Part shown: in pieces, positions 1 to 12,909 of the stretch
How the letters are laid out: each line of letters begins with the position of its first letter
How positions within the stretch are numbered: the stretch's first letter is position 1
From: Callorhinus ursinus
Taxonomy: Eukaryota; Chordata; Mammalia; Carnivora; Otariidae
Reading direction: 5' to 3'
DNA: 64,000 bases
Assembly: GCF_003265705.1 (NCBI RefSeq)
Contig: NW_020313159.1
Location: 639,253-703,252, forward strand
Notes under the pieces: generated by a model
What the model saw: the letters and a program-made list of their open reading frames with translations, nothing else
What the model was told of the DNA's origin: nothing
Databases searched by the model: none
Translations under genes and position numbers: made by a program

Positions 1-1780
1 CTTTTAAAAGAGGCCTGGCATCCAAGGGTCCCTCCACCTGTCACCTTCAAAGCTGGGCATCTCTGGCCTCGAGGGGTCCTACCTCCCTGTCCCCCCACCC
101 CCCATAATGGAGTGGCTCTTGGAGATGGCTCCCTCCTCACCTGTCTTCTGGAGGGCCTCAGCATGGCACCGAGACCCCCCAGGGCCCCCGGCTGAGGAAG
201 GGGCTCAGAGGTACCCTGCATGGGACCAGATCCAGGGTGTGGCCCCCCACGAGCCCTTGGCTAACCCCTTGACCTTCACCCACGCAGTGATGAGTGATGT
301 CCCCCTCCCTCTGGGCTGTATGTAGGTGGAGATGGATGAGGGGCTAGGGGCCAGGATACCGCTGCCTCTGGACCAGGAGCACCCACCCTCCCCAAGGGCC
401 CAGCCCCACCCTTGCCACCAGCTCAGGCAAGACCTTGGGGATCGCAGGTGCCCACTGAGTGGTGTTTCAATGGGTAAATAAATATGCTCTCCTGGTAGCC
501 ACGCCGCATCGAGACCTCTCTGCCCCACATAGGGGGTGCTCTGGCCCCCATGGCCGCCACAGCCCCTGTGGCAGGGTGCTCCCCACCAGGACAGATGGTA
601 TGACTTCCCACCAAGGAGAGCCACAGGGTCCCAGGGACCAGAGGAACTAGTGCTTTTCAGAGACGGCACATGCTTGGCACTTCCTAGGCATGGAATTTCC
701 GTTTTAAAGCAGGGCTGGTGATTTACATGAGAAATCAATGAACACTTCTCAGTTCTAACCTCAGAGCTCCACTGGGGTGGATCAATTTCTCTGTCATGTT
801 CACACGGCCATGGATGCACTTTTAAAACCCATCTCTTTCCGAAAGCTGAGGCTAGGGACCTCGGTTTAGGATTAAACAACAGTGATGAGATAAGTAAGTA
901 AGTTTTCTATATACCTCTTAGGGTTTTCCCCCCAAGTCAGTGGACCCCCTCTGTGGTGTGCTGGTTGGGGTGCAGCGCTGTGACTGGCTCTCTGGGGGGA
1001 CCTGGGGACAGTGCCCAGCTGCAAGTCTTTGGGATTCGGAAACAGCAAACACACTGTTTTCACTGAAAGTGAATGTCACAGGTGAGTAACACTGCCAGGT
1101 TTTCTAGAAAGTTCAGTTGGTGCTTTACGTGAGATTGCAGACGCCGATGTCATGTCAAGGATGGTGGTGGTGCGTGTTATCTGGGGGGCTCAGCGGGCAG
1201 ACACCTGTGTTTCTGGAGGTGCGATTTCACTCTTGAGATCATTCAGATGTATGAGAATCACAGAGTCACAGACATTTGGGGCAGGGTGGGATCTGAGGGG
1301 CTACTCAGCCATGGCTGGACTGCACATCACATTCTCGGTGGATCGGGTGATGGATCCCAGTCGCCTTCAGAGATGGAAGGATGGCTTCTGTGGGGTCTTC
1401 AGGAATCCTTAGCGCAGTCCCGAACCCCGCAGAGACACCATCACTGGGGGGTGTGGGTCCTGGCGTCTGAGCCCCGCGCGGGGACCAGCGCTCCTCTCCT
1501 TCCCCCCCTCCAGTAACGTGGAGCCTGAACCTTCCAGTGGCCCTGCTTCTGAGAAAGCACTGGCCCGATGGGCACCTGTTACTTGTCCCAGAGCGTTAGG
1601 AGCACCCGCAGCGTGCCAGGGCCAGAGAGACGAATGACTTTTCATTTATGCCCAGCACCGAGCTCTGGAGGCCAGTGTTCTGGGGACAGCTTGGTCTCCC
1701 CCAGGCCCCCGAGGACGGCAGGCCTAGTGGGGGCCGGATGTCAGAGGTGGACACATCGTGTCGTCACTCCGGGCTGCTCC
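1..1780. other. Unique GC-rich sequence, no gene seen
   Basis: I see no exon-like, RNA-gene or transposon signature here. Open frames on both strands (the longest is on the minus strand at 205-879) have low-complexity compositions typical of GC-rich non-coding DNA and resemble no protein family I know. No splice-site-bounded coding pattern is evident. Confidence 0.6.
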
Positions 1781-1882
1781 AGCTTCAGTGATTTACCTAA
1801 TCTCTCTAGGCCTCGGTTTCCCTCCGTAAAATGGGGTTGACAACACCCATTTTACAGAATTGCTTGGAGGACAATCGCACCC
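1781..1882 (+). repeat. MIR SINE fragment
   Basis: This is an ancient tRNA-derived SINE fragment in sense orientation. The stretch has the MIR core order: 'acctaatctctctaggcctc', then 'ggtttccctccgtaaaatgg', then a degraded 'ttgacaacacccattttaca'. This matches the MIR phrase meaning 'acttaacctctctgagcctcagtttcctcatctgtaaaatggggataat'. The tRNA head and the 3' end are missing or too diverged to see. MIR predates placental mammals, so this copy is a fossil with no coding capacity. Boundaries are approximate. Confidence 0.75.
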
Positions 1883-4800
1883 TTTGTGAGGGCTCTAGCC
1901 TCTTCCCTTTGCGGGGGGTGGGAGCAGAGCCCCCCATTGGAGCCTCAGGGCCCTCCTGACGTGTGGGATGCAGGCAGGGCAATGGGGCCCACAAGCCTGT
2001 GGCTCCATCGGGGGCAGGGGACAGTCTGGTGGCGTCTAGGCCGTTCGTAACCACAGGAGCTCACCCTTCCCTGCCCGCGAGTCCCCTCCTCCTCTGTCCA
2101 CCCCCCAGCTGCTCCTGCACGCAGTCCAGGCCGCCCTGCCCAGCACCAGACTCCTGGGCAGCGCCGCGGACAAATTTCAGCCACAGGGGCAGTGGGGTCT
2201 CTCCTTCCGAGAAGCCCGCTGGGCCTCATCCTGTTCGAAGGCGTCACTGCTTTCGTGACGTATGAAGCCAGGCTCCCCCTCTCTGCGTCAAAGGTGGCAA
2301 TCGCACGCCAGGGTCTCCGCTCTGTGCACGTCGGGTCTCATGTCTTCCTGGCTTATAGGAACACACAGTAAAAGCATAAAAGGGAAAAACCGACGCCCGA
2401 TGCATTTTATATTCTTTATCGTGTTATTAACTCTGAAGGAGCCCGAGGAGCCTGAAAACACTCAGCCTGAAAATGAAGGGACTCTGCGGTGGCATCTGCA
2501 TCCACCTCCCAGCAGAGGGTCACATTACCTTTCTTTCTCTGTGACCTTTCCCTGCGGAAACCTCTCTGAGATACCGTCACAAACACTCACCCCCTGCACC
2601 TTCCTACAGAGATGTGTGGGCCCGCATGTCTATCTGGATGGAGCCGTGGGCCCCGAGGCCTGCATCTGGGCTCACACGGCTGGCTCAGCGCCCAGGCCAG
2701 AGCAGCGAGGCCACACCTCCAGGGCCAGGCTGGCCTGTCTCTACCCTCCCCAGGCGGACAGCGACTGCTCCAGACTCTGCCTCTGCCAGAGGTCTGGTTG
2801 CTGTCCCTGGGCCCTGCTCCAGGCACCCGTGGATGACCTCCTCCCACTGGTCTCTGAGCGTGACCTCACGTATATGCAAGGAACTTGGCGCCACGTGATT
2901 TTCAAGATTCTAGGAACAACAAAGCAATGCCACCCTCATAGGATCTGGATTTCCACTGCAGAGCTTTCAGAGGGAAAGCTGCTGGGGTCCCTCCACGGGA
3001 GCTCCCGGGCCGGGAGAGGATGTGAGATGGGAGGAGGCCATGGCTTCCCCGGCCCTGGCCCGTGGACGCCAGCACCAAGCTCGTCCATCCGTGGGACCCC
3101 TGTGCCCCTCACACCGAGGAGGGAGGAGCCGACGCGCACACATGCCTCCTCCAGGTCGGTGCCCGGGGCAGCGGGGCCGACCCTCCTGTCCCTCGACCTT
3201 CCCGGTCTCCCAAGACAGATGAGCCAGAGTGGGACGTTACACGTGCCCCCCAACACCCGACGCAGAGCTTTCAGGGGCTGTCTGCAGGCACATGAGGCCC
3301 CCCTGGGCCACAGAAAAAGAGGAAAAGAAAAAGAACAAAAGATGCTCTGGATCCCAGGAAGAGCGCTGTCGGTGGAGCCAGGGGCCCGGCGGTGCTGACC
3401 GGCATTTCTCCCATCTTACCACTGGCCTCCCATGTGCTTGGAAGTCGCCCCAGCTCGCCTGCCCTGTGGCCTCTCCTACCCCGCAGGCTCCACACCCAGG
3501 CCGCCCGCACCACACAGCGCGCTGGGCTCTGCTCAGGGACTCCGGGCCTGCGTCTGTGTCCCCACCACGTGGAAACCAGTGGGTGAACCAGTGCGGCCAT
3601 CTCACTGTGTGGTGGAGTAGTGATCCGACAAAACTGAATCCACGTCACTCTCTGGAACAGAGGATCCTCGTCCAGGGGGTGGGAGGGAGTCGCGGAGCCC
3701 AGACGACATAGGGGTGAGGTTCCTACAACGTCTGAAATTGCACACAGAACTTTGTGCATTTTCCTACAAGAGACTGTGGCTTCTGTCTACGAAAGGGATC
3801 TATGGCCTCTCTTCTCCCAAATTAAGACTCAGAACCACTCAATTAGTAACTCAGTGTCTGATGCCCACAGCCCTGGGGCTTTGATGTTGGTGGTGACACT
3901 TTTCTTCGGAGGCACAAGTTACTGGAGACTGACCGCAATTTTTCCTTCGGTGGGAGCAGCTGCCCCTCTCCTGCCGGCCCCAACTCTCCTCCAGAGCCTC
4001 CTGCCAAGGCCAGGTGCTGGCCCCCCAGTCTTGACCTGCCCCCTCCTGCTGACCAGCATGCACACCGTCAGACAGCCGGGGGCCAGGCTTCCTGCCCATC
4101 CTGCCCCAGGGTGGTGACCAGGTCGAGGGGCTAGAACTATCAGCCACCTCCCAGTCACAAGGGTGAGAGGCCTGGAGGCCCCCGGAGTTGTTGCCGAGGT
4201 ATCAGTGAGACCTGACACCGGGGTGAGGCTTCTGGGCGCCTCACCTGCCCGGGGCAAAGGGCCTAGGGCCTGCACTTCTCAGTGGGGTCACTGAGGATGC
4301 TCATAAAGCTAAGAGGCAGGGCTGGAGGTAGAGGCTGGCCTCTCTGTGATGGTCTCCTGCCCCTTTGCCCTCCAGAAAACTCCAGCTTTGTGTAGAGAAG
4401 GGTCCCCATAAGCACCGCGGCTTTGAAGGGAGCACAGAGCCGCACACTGGAGGGGCTACCGTGTGTCGCCGGCTCGGGGACCGGGCTGAGGGCAGACCGC
4501 AGGAGGGGCGGACCTGGATGGGGCCACAGCACCATGCGTCCCACCTGGCCTGGCTGCAGGAACTGCCCAACACAGTGACAGGGCAGATAAACACATACCT
4601 TCCAGGCCCGGGAATAAGGCTTTCACGCAAACCCGAGGGGCTGGCAAACCCCATCAGTTTTCCATCTAAATGACATAAATATCCCCGTCAGATTCAGGAC
4701 GGAGCCCTGGTCACTAGATCATTCTCCCTCTGCAAGTGCTACGGCTCTGCTCTTCCCCACGGACTTTGCTTTCAGCGTGCGCTCCCGGCAAACTACTCCC

Positions 4801-7800
4801 TCTTCACTAACAGTTCACACATTTTACCAGCATAGCAGCATCGCTCGTGGAACATCAGCCGGGCACATGTGTGCCCATTACACACGGCGCTGCTCCTCCA
4901 CCAGGGAACACGGGTTCCTACCTGGCGGCTCTGAGTCAGGTGCTTTCTCTGCCGGCCCACCTGCTGCGGACTTCCGTGCCTGCTCGCCATGCTCCGACCT
5001 CTGTGATCCTCACGTTCCCGGGGGAAGAAACGGAGATGAGTCGTGCTGTTTCCCTGGGCGTGTGCCGCATCCATGCCCGGGGTGGCAGGCATCTCTGCTC
5101 CTCTTCTTGCTCTGACCACAGACTTTCCCTGCTTTCCATTCTAGTTTGGGCTTCACTCCATAGTCAGGTGCGGCAGGATGGGTTTCTGACTTCCCAACTC
5201 ACTTTTAGGAGCGGGAGACCTAGCCATCCCCTCTAGAGATGCTCCCCCAGCCCTGGTTAGCATCACAGATGAGGGTCCTTGCAAGTCGGAGCAGAGACTT
5301 TTCAGGAGACTAATGCACGGAGCTGCTTCACGAGAGGCACTGAGGGCGTGTTTCCTTTCCTTACCTCTTCCAATGCGATGTCCCACCCTGCATGCGTCAC
5401 CTCTAGCTGGAGAACGCTGGCCTCCTCTCTGCCCCTCCTCGTAAAACCCATTCCTCACCTTAATGATGCAGAGGAGAGAGGTATTTACACCCTATAATTA
5501 GAACTTCACGTTCACTTTATTAATTACCTCCTTCCGCCTCACCGATATGAAAGGAATCTGGGCTATAAGGTCTGACAGACTCTTCTCGACCTGACGTTCC
5601 TGCACGTGAGAAGTCGGACCAGCGGGCTGCTGGGGGGCTGAGAGGTGGGAGGGGTCGCCCGCTCCCCGCGCTCCAGCTGACGCCTCTGGGCGCGTCAGCT
5701 CCTCCGCAGGGACACGTCTTCCCACTGTGCGTGTCCTTGTCTCCAGTCTGTCTCCTGAGAATGCAGCCACGGGGTAGACAACCAGCCACGCCGTCCACGT
5801 GGCCGGGGGCACTGCCCACGCCATTCTCCTCCCAGTTCCCAATGTCATCCAGAGATGCCGCCACACAGCCTGTGACCTCCAGTCCTTCAGGTTCTTGCAA
5901 TCAGCCCGGGGTCCCAGCCGACTGTCCGGCCCCACGTCTCAGAGGGCGGGTTCCCATGGCCTGCATGCCGGTTCTCCCTCTGGAACGCCACGCCGGAGGA
6001 ACCGGGCTGGGTCTGACGAGCTGGGCCTTCACGGTGGACAGTGCTTCGGGGCTCCTCCGACCGGGGCTCCTGCCCCGCACATCCAGCCCCGCTGCACCCC
6101 TGCAAGTCCTGCGCCTGTCTCTGAGCACAAGCTCCCTCCCTGTCCACCACCACGTGCTGGGGAGGGTGCAGTTCTCGCCCCAAAGGCTTCCCGCCAGGGC
6201 TCCCCAAACTGCCCTCGGCCTCCCGTCCTTCTCCATCACGTGACTGGCTCTCGGCTCTGTCTCCTCCTCCCTTCGGGCCTGTGATGCTTGGCGCACCGCG
6301 TGGACAACCTCGCACGCAGTGCCGTGTGGTTGGGGCAGAAAGTCCTGGGACTGCATGGGACACGCACCGCAGGAGAGGGGCAGTCAGGGTCTTGTTCAGA
6401 GACTCTGCATACTCAGCAGGGTGGGCTCCTGGGGCCCGGGGAGCTCGCAGACTCACACACACTCTCCCTCAGGCTCTCGAGATCACCTGGATGCCCATCT
6501 CTGGCCTTGATTCCCTCCCCTGCAGAGTCTGTGAGAATATCCTGAGTGTGACTCCGTGGCCCTTCCAGAGCCGACCCCAGCCCAGTGGCCCCTCTCAGCA
6601 CGTGGGATGGCCATCGTTCACCCAGGTGGTCGAGCCAAACACCCAGGGCTTCTGGTTGCCCCGCTCCCACCGCACAACGCCAAGTCCTGTTCCCTGGCCA
6701 ACCTCCAAACTCACATGCACACGTCCCTCATCCCCCGCCCGTGGCTGGCTCGGCTCCGGCAGAACGCAGCCTCAGGGCCCCGGCAATGGCCTCCCGTCCC
6801 TGGCTGGCTCGTGCTTTTCCCGCGTCCCCCTGCAGCAACCGTGTGACTGTTCGTGATCAGCATCCCGACCTCGACTCCAACATCTCCGTCGGCTTCCTGT
6901 CCTGGGCCACGCAGCATCCAAAGTCCTTCGGTGCCCAGCAAGCCTGGTGCCCACCTTCCCCTGGTTGTCAGCTTGACCACATTCGGCCCCAGCTCCGTCT
7001 CTTTTCCAGGTGGGCTCCTTCCCAGCTCGCCCGGTCAGCTCAGAGCCTCCTGAAGGGCATCTGTGGCAGCTTCATCACGCGCCGTCCAAATCTTGTCCCT
7101 TGGCTTACTTGCGGCCTGAGCTCCAGGGCGAGCCAAGTCCCACGAGGAGCGGCCCCTGGCCCCGGCCCAGGCGTGCACGCTCAGAGGGCAGGCCAGTCAC
7201 GCAGGAACCCCCTGCACACCTCTGCAGAAACAGAGTTTGGTTTTTCAGCTCTTCCATGTCGTTCATTTAAACTCTAATTGACACTTTGTTAAAGAGAGAG
7301 GGTTTAAAAAGAGCAAACTGCAACTCTGGAGTGTCCAGCTCACAGCCTGCCCCCCCCCCCCGGGGGTGTCTCTGGGCATCTAATCTGATCATGGGATCTG
7401 GGTATAGTGCTCACTACAAACCAGAGTTGAACCAAGGGCTCCCCGAGTCTCCTGTTTGGGACAACAGCGGCAAACCAGGATGAACACCCTGCTTCCTCGT
7501 CTCCAGAAAGAACTGCCGTGATTTGTGCCCCAGGGCTCTTTACGTCGCGAGGATGTGTCATAAGAGTTATTCGTTCATCCGTCCGAGGGAGAGGTTATGC
7601 TCTCCACAGACTGTCTTTAATGTCAGGCTCCATGTGAAAACAGCAGAGATCCCCATTTTGGCCCCACTGGGCTGAGAAGTCTGTGGGTGACAGAGTGGAG
7701 GAAAACACAAATGTTTTTTAAGCTGCTTGAAAACAAACATTATCTCAGAAGAAGGAAAGAACAACTGTCCTCAAGCCATCAAGCCATCAAGCCATGCCAA

Positions 7801-8290
7801 CCATGATTTAGTCTCAGGGAGCATTTGATGGGCTGATACAAATGATGTCTGAGGAAATCCCTGGGAGGCAGCTCGAGGACAAGTGGGGTCCAGCGTCATC
7901 TGGAATAGAAAGGAGACCACCAGCCTAGAGGGGGAGAAAAGCACGCGGGGAGCACTCGGTCCTTGGGCTTCACGCGGTCCCTCCAGAACTGTGTGGCCTT
8001 ATCAGAACTTTCATGGTTTTCCTGTAGCTAAAAATCATACAAATTTATTCTCTTATGGCTTTGGAGACAAGAAGTGCAACACGGCTTCGCTGGGCCACAG
8101 TCCCGGTGCCGGCAGGGGCAGGCACACTCCCTCGAAGCCCCCGGGGCTCGTGCCCCCACCTTGGAGCCGCAGTGTGGTTTCCTTGGACGCTTCCGGCCCC
8201 TTGGGCTCTTCTGTGCGCTGAAGGGCGCTAACCATGAGGTCTGTCCTCTCAGTGAGTGCAAGGGCTGTTTACTCTAGCTCGGTGCTGTCG
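1883..8290. other. Unique GC-rich sequence, no gene seen
   Basis: This is a long stretch with no recognised gene or transposon. It contains the longest open frame of the window (plus strand, 2262-3398, treated as a finding), a run of C near 7350-7362 and three tandem copies of an 8-bp unit (caagccat) at about 7772-7795. Other open frames are short, overlap on both strands and look like chance in CpG-rich DNA. Diverged repeats may be hidden here below what can be recognised by eye. Confidence 0.5.
2262..3398 (+). other. Longest open frame, probably non-coding
   Basis: An ATG-initiated frame of 378 codons with no recognised domain. The predicted product begins with a basic stretch, has one short hydrophobic segment near residues 48-57 (FIFFIVLLTL), and is then rich in Pro, Ser, Arg, Gly and Cys, as expected from translating GC-rich DNA. 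Several shorter frames overlap it on both strands. No splice or polyadenylation context singles it out. I do not call it a gene; it is listed because its length is unusual even for this base composition. Confidence 0.15.
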
Positions 8291-8299
8291 GCAGGAACT

Positions 8300-9555
8300 C
8301 ACTGCACCCACTGATCAGGAACTCCCCACATCATCCCCCACGGCCCTGGCCGCCCCATCCCTTCTCGGCATCTATGAGCTGCATGACTTTAGATACCTCT
8401 CATGTCAGTGGTCGATGCAGCATCCGTCCCGGTGAGTGGCTTACTTCACTCAGCGCCAAGGCTCCGAGCTTCACCCCCGCTGTCCATGGTGCGGGGTCTC
8501 ATCCCTTCTCAGGGTGAATGGAGGTCCTCTTTAGCCATTCGTCCACTGGTGGACATCAAGGTCGTCTCCACATACAGGCTCCCGTGAGTCATGCTGCAGT
8601 GGACGCGGTGGAGCAGAGAGCCCTTCAAGATCCCGATTTCCGTTCTTCTGGATAAATACCCAAGACTAGGGTTCTGGATCACATGGTAGTTCTATTTCTT
8701 GTTTGAGAAACTGCCATTTTTTTTTTTTACCAGTGTGCGCTCCCGCCAACAGCACACCAGGATTCCCATGCTCCACATCCTCGCCAACACCTGTTGTCTC
8801 TTGTCATTTTGATACTAGCTGTCCTGAGAGGTGCGAGGTTTTGATTTGCATTTCCTGATAAACAGTGATGCTGAGCATCTTTGCAGTTACCTGCTGGTCA
8901 CTGGGGTATTTTCTTTGAAGAAGGTATCCATCCAGGTCCTTTGACCATTTTTAATCAGGTTACTCTTTTTTTTTTTGCTTTTGAGTTGTAGGAGATCCTA
9001 ATGTATTTTGGACATTAACCCATTATCAGATGTGTAGTTTTCTTATATCTTCTTCTGTTCCATAGGCTGCCTTTTACTCTATAGATTGTCTCCTTTGCTG
9101 TGCAGAAGCTGTTCGGTTGGACGTAGCTCACTGCTTGCCAATTTTGTTGTTGCGGTTGCTTGTGCTGTTGGGTGTCATGTCCCAGAAATCATTACCAGAT
9201 GGGTGTTGTGAAGCTCTTCCCCTATGTTTTCTTCTAGGAACTTTATAGATGCAGGTCTTATATTTAAATTTTGACCCACTTTGGGTTGGTTTTCACGTAT
9301 GGCGTAAGATAAGGGTCCAGTTTCGTTCTTCTGCACGTGGCTGTCCAGTTTTCCCACCATTAACTGAAGACACTGTCTTTTCCCCATTGTATCTTCCTGG
9401 CTCCTTATAGAAGAGTAGTTGCCACATATGTGTGGGTTTATTTCCAGGCTCCCTGCTGTGCTCCACTGGTCTATGTATCTGTTACTACCCCGTCCCATGC
9501 TGTTCTAGTTACTGTAGATTTGTAATGTACTTTGAAGTCAGGAAGTATTGCATGA
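8300..9555 (-). mobile_element. L1 LINE, 5'-truncated, antisense
   Basis: Read on the minus strand this is the 3' part of an old L1: the end of ORF2 followed by its 3' untranslated region. On the plus strand the characteristic antisense phrases appear in order: 'gagtggcttacttcactcag' (about 8433), 'ggataaatacccaagactag' (about 8651), 'ctccacatcctcgccaacac' (about 8771), 'tttgatttgcatttcctgat' (about 8840), 'gtcctttgaccatttttaat' (about 8935), 'ggacattaacccattatcag' (about 9010) and 'ctgtccagttttcccaccat' (about 9341). Similarity stops near 9555, taken as the 5' truncation point. No clear A-tail or target duplication survives, which suits an old insertion. Confidence 0.88.
9175..9498 (-). pseudogene. 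L1 ORF2 C-terminal remnant
   Basis: The only coding remnant in the window that I can recognise. The minus-strand frame of 107 residues keeps L1 ORF2p C-terminal landmarks in order: RYIDQW near the start, SLEINPHICG, then HVQKNE, then [17 protein letters not shown]. These correspond to the region downstream of the reverse transcriptase domain. The endonuclease and reverse transcriptase domains are absent because the element is 5'-truncated. Frameshifts and stops lie on both sides, and landmarks such as the Trp-rich 'KWCWENW' stretch are degraded. It is a dead fragment and the ATG is incidental. Confidence 0.85.
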
Positions 9556-11465
9556 TTAATTGGCATTCTGGGCAGGTTTTTCATGACAGAAAAACATGTC
9601 GACTTTTCCTTTTGGTGTAATTTCTTTATTGCCAACTCACATTTTCCTTAGTAAAATAAATATTTCCTAAAAGCCCCTTGAGAGAAGCTATTGAAATCGT
9701 TTGGTATAAACTTGTGCACGAATGAGTAGTAAGTGCATCCTGAACATACTTGGGATTAAATAAAAGATCTCATTAATGGAAACCAAGAAACCGTGCAGTC
9801 TGGGATTTGCTGAGACATATAGCTGTAAGCCCTCAGCTTCTAAGAATTATGTAACCCTTTTTTATGAGTAGACCCGCCCTGCTGGACGGTGCTCCCACTC
9901 TTACAGTTGGTAGTGCCTAAAAATACCAAATATCCCAATTCACAAAGCAATTTCATAACACTGGAAATTGCTCCCAGGGAGGATTTTAAGTTCCTGGCTA
10001 ATCAGCTCTTGATGAGGCCACGCTGCACATGGGTGAGTGCTCAGGTGCACACAAACACACACACGTCTCACCCCAAGCCCCTCTTACCCTATCAGGTGTC
10101 CAGGGGTGGTGGTAGACAACAACAGTCCGTCAGTCAGCCAGAATTTGAAGACTTTCTCTTTACAGTGGTGTTTTTTTGCAGACAGGTTGTCACCTTTCTC
10201 CCTGCCCCCTGCCCCCAGTCCCACCTCCAACTCCCTGGTCTGAGCCTACCCAGGGGTGAGGACTCATTTTTCTCCCTACTGTGTGAGGCCTGGCAGTGAC
10301 CCACCCAGAGATATTGTGATTCACGCTCCCTGTGGTCATATTGTCTTCCACTGTCCTGGACTCTCACAGGGACCAGAGGCTCCTTCTGCCCAAATTATCC
10401 CAGTGAGCTGTGGGTTTGGAGTGCCAAGTACCTAGATCCCTTCCTCCAGTTCTTGAAAACCACCACAAAAGCCACAGGAAACAGCCCACAGCCGAAACAA
10501 TGCTCTCAGATACGTTTTCCACTAAAACCAGAAAACTGCAAATTCCAATGAGAAGAAACATCTTTCTCTAATAATAAAATTATTAATCCCCCTCTCCTAC
10601 AGTGATTTCCATAGTATGAACCTGGAAGGTCTTTTTTAGACCTTGTTGTTTCTTTAAGAAGCAAAGAAAAAAAAATAGCAGCAATTCAAGGTTTGAAGAA
10701 AAGGAAATGGATGTGAGCTCATCAAGAATGAAAGGTAGCTTATTCTCCAATAGCTTAGTTACAAGTTCAAAGCACATTTTTCTCACAAATTAGGCCAGAG
10801 TAAATTCAGGAAAATGGGAAAGGAAGAAATAAGGTTTTAAAACACACAAAGAATATAAATGGACAACAGGGAGGAAGATCAGATGCTTGGGCCATGCACC
10901 AGACACATGATCCTTGGCATGTAAGGTGCATTAAAATTATGTTTGGTGCCGTGGATGGTACCCTGGCCTTGTGCACTAGTGAAGGGTGGACGGGAGCAGG
11001 ACTTGGTTAATATGCCAGAAGAGATAGATCTTAATTAGCTCAACCGTGTCACTTCAGCGAAAGGACCACATTTGGCAAAGCAGAGCAGAACAACTCAACA
11101 GGGAGAGACACAGCCAGGTGAGAGACCCAGGGCCGTTCCACTCTGGGCGACTGCACGCAGAGGATCTGGGGGGTGTCTGTTCAAGCGGGTGGCAAGGGCC
11201 CGATGCGTCTGGTGCACGCCGCCCAGTTCTGCCGTTCTGCGAGGACACCGTGGGCTCCAGGACTCTGGGTTTCAAGGGCTTACCTCTAACCCAGAGCCGT
11301 CCCCACACAGGGGAGGCTCCAGGGCACAGCCCGGGCAGATGGTGGTTCGTGTCAGTGTCTGATGCTGTCTCGGTGCCCAGGAGAGATCCACTCGCATCCC
11401 CACGTGAGGAGGAGCAGAAAACCGTGCGCACGCTGGGAAGCAGAACGTTGGAGGCCATTCTCGGT
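9556..11465. other. AT-richer unique sequence, no gene seen
   Basis: Beyond the L1 truncation point composition becomes AT-richer, especially 10560-11050. I recognise no repeat family or gene. The open frames (for example plus strand 9889-10299) have no known domain. Part of this could be conserved non-coding DNA, but nothing in the sequence alone proves it. Confidence 0.5.
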
Positions 11466-11705
11466 GTATGTATGCATTCACACGTGTGTGCATCTCCGTG
11501 TGTACAAGAGCGTGCACATGCGTGTGGTTCCCTCCACTAGAGCACACGGCGCCGCGCATGCAGCACGAAAGCCCGTGGTTTACTGGTGAACATGCGTGTG
11601 TGTATAAAGAAGCATGTCTGTGTGCGTCCATGCACACACATGTATAGATGTGTGCACATGCACACGTGTACAAATGTACAAATGTACATATGTGTGTGTG
11701 TATAT
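11466..11705 (+). repeat. GT/AC microsatellite, interrupted
   Basis: An imperfect alternating purine-pyrimidine tract (gtgtgtgcat, cgtgtgtac, acatgcacacgtgtac, tgtgtgtgtgtatata). It is split by a non-repetitive block at 11520-11592, which is one arm of a perfect inverted repeat. The alternating pattern on both sides suggests the microsatellite existed before the block entered it. Confidence 0.8.
11520..11592 (+). repeat. Inverted repeat arm 1 (73 bp)
   Basis: This block is the exact reverse complement of 12910-12982, base for base over 73 positions. It begins gcgtgtggttccctccacta and ends gtggtttactggtgaaca. It sits inside a GT microsatellite. The first eight bases (gcgtgtgg) could belong to the microsatellite and supply microhomology for a copied insertion. 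Confidence 0.97.
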
Positions 11706-12714
11706 ATGAAAACATCTCAATTTTAGCACTGAACGTCCCCTATCCTGGGAACCTGCTCAGCCCCAGGAAGCCCAGGGTGGCCAGTGCCACCATGCCCCAA
11801 CAGGAGGGTCCTAGAGTTGCCCCAGCAGATGCTCCAGCAGCCAGACAGCCTGACCTCTGATGGTGACAGGGCCCTGGTTGCTTGGGCTCTTCCAGCAGAG
11901 ACCCCCAACCCCGTTCCCCCATTCCTCCTGCGGCCACCGTGCCGCCGCCTCCCTGCCCCCAGCTGCAGCTCTGAGGGCCCGACAGCAGGTAGATGTGTCT
12001 CTGAAGTCTTAGCTTCGATTTTAAAATTGGTGCGGATTTTGCTATCTGCTCTCTTAACTATATATGTTTTAATATCTCTAGAGGTGTTTTAGTATCGAAG
12101 TAACTTTGCCCCAAGTTTTTATGTTAAATCGAGGTGTCCATCCTCTGCTGTTCTCTGGCAGCTCACCCCGGGCCTGGCCCCTGAGTCTCCAGTGCCACAT
12201 GTCAGCCGTTCGGGTGCTGTGTGGGGACGCGCTCTGTGAGAAATTCTCCTGCACTGCCGAACTCACAGAGCTCTGCATGCAAACCAGCATTTCATGTGCT
12301 CGGAAATGGCCATGGACGGAGAAAAAGCAACAGTTGCTTCTGGCTTCTGCCAGGCACCTGTCAGAACAGCGTCCCGAGGGCAGTTCACAGCACGGAACGT
12401 TATCACGGGGCTCAGTTCCCTTTGCAATCCTCGTTTCTCCACTTGCAGGAGGCAAGTCCTTATTCAGTCCCAATTTAACACACCAAACGCCCAGTCTGTG
12501 CCCCTGAGGCTGCTGGCTGCACAGTCGCCTGCTTTTCTCTGCTGCTCGAGGTGCACGGGGCTGGTGGGCTGACAGACAGACCCCTGTCGGTGGGTGGGCC
12601 GTCAGCCTCAGGGGCCTGTACCAGGGAAGCCAGGCTCCCTGTTCTTCCTCTCTGCCAGACAAGCTCAAGTGTGCAGTGGGCAGGCGTGGGGGCAGGGGCT
12701 TTGGGAATAATGAA
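11593..12714. other. Spacer of inverted repeat, no gene seen
   Basis: This is the non-repeated part of the 1317-bp spacer between the two arms. It begins with the rest of the GT/AC tract (to about 11705) and continues as unique sequence. A minus-strand frame at 12078-12668 (196 codons) and plus-strand frames over the same span have no recognisable domain. Confidence 0.55.
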
Positions 12715-12908
12715 GATGACGGATATTTAAGGAACAGCGATGCATCTCAGGCACCGTGCACGTCCCTAATTACTCACTGCTGCAACTATTCCTCCTGTCA
12801 ATTCTGCTAAATGAGTACCACAAGTCTCATTTTTAAAATACAGATAAAATACAGCCCCTCTGTTAAGAAAGGTTAATAAGCATGCCCCAAGTTAGATAGC
12901 TTCTAAGC
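12715..12908 (-). repeat. MIR SINE, antisense
   Basis: The antisense MIR order is visible: 'ggatatttaaggaacagcga' standing for the 'catttattgagcgcttac' end, then 'caggcaccgtgcacgtccct', 'aattactcactgctgcaact', 'tctcatttttaaaatacaga' and 'gccccaagttagatagcttc'. The last matches 'gcccaaggtcacacagct'. Similarity ends just where inverted repeat arm 2 begins, so arm 2 may interrupt this element. Highly diverged and non-coding. Confidence 0.65.
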
Positions 12909-12909
12909 G

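Noticed and set aside
205..879. 224-codon minus-strand frame near the window start
   Set aside because: Low-information Gly/Ser/Trp/Pro-rich translation with no known motif.
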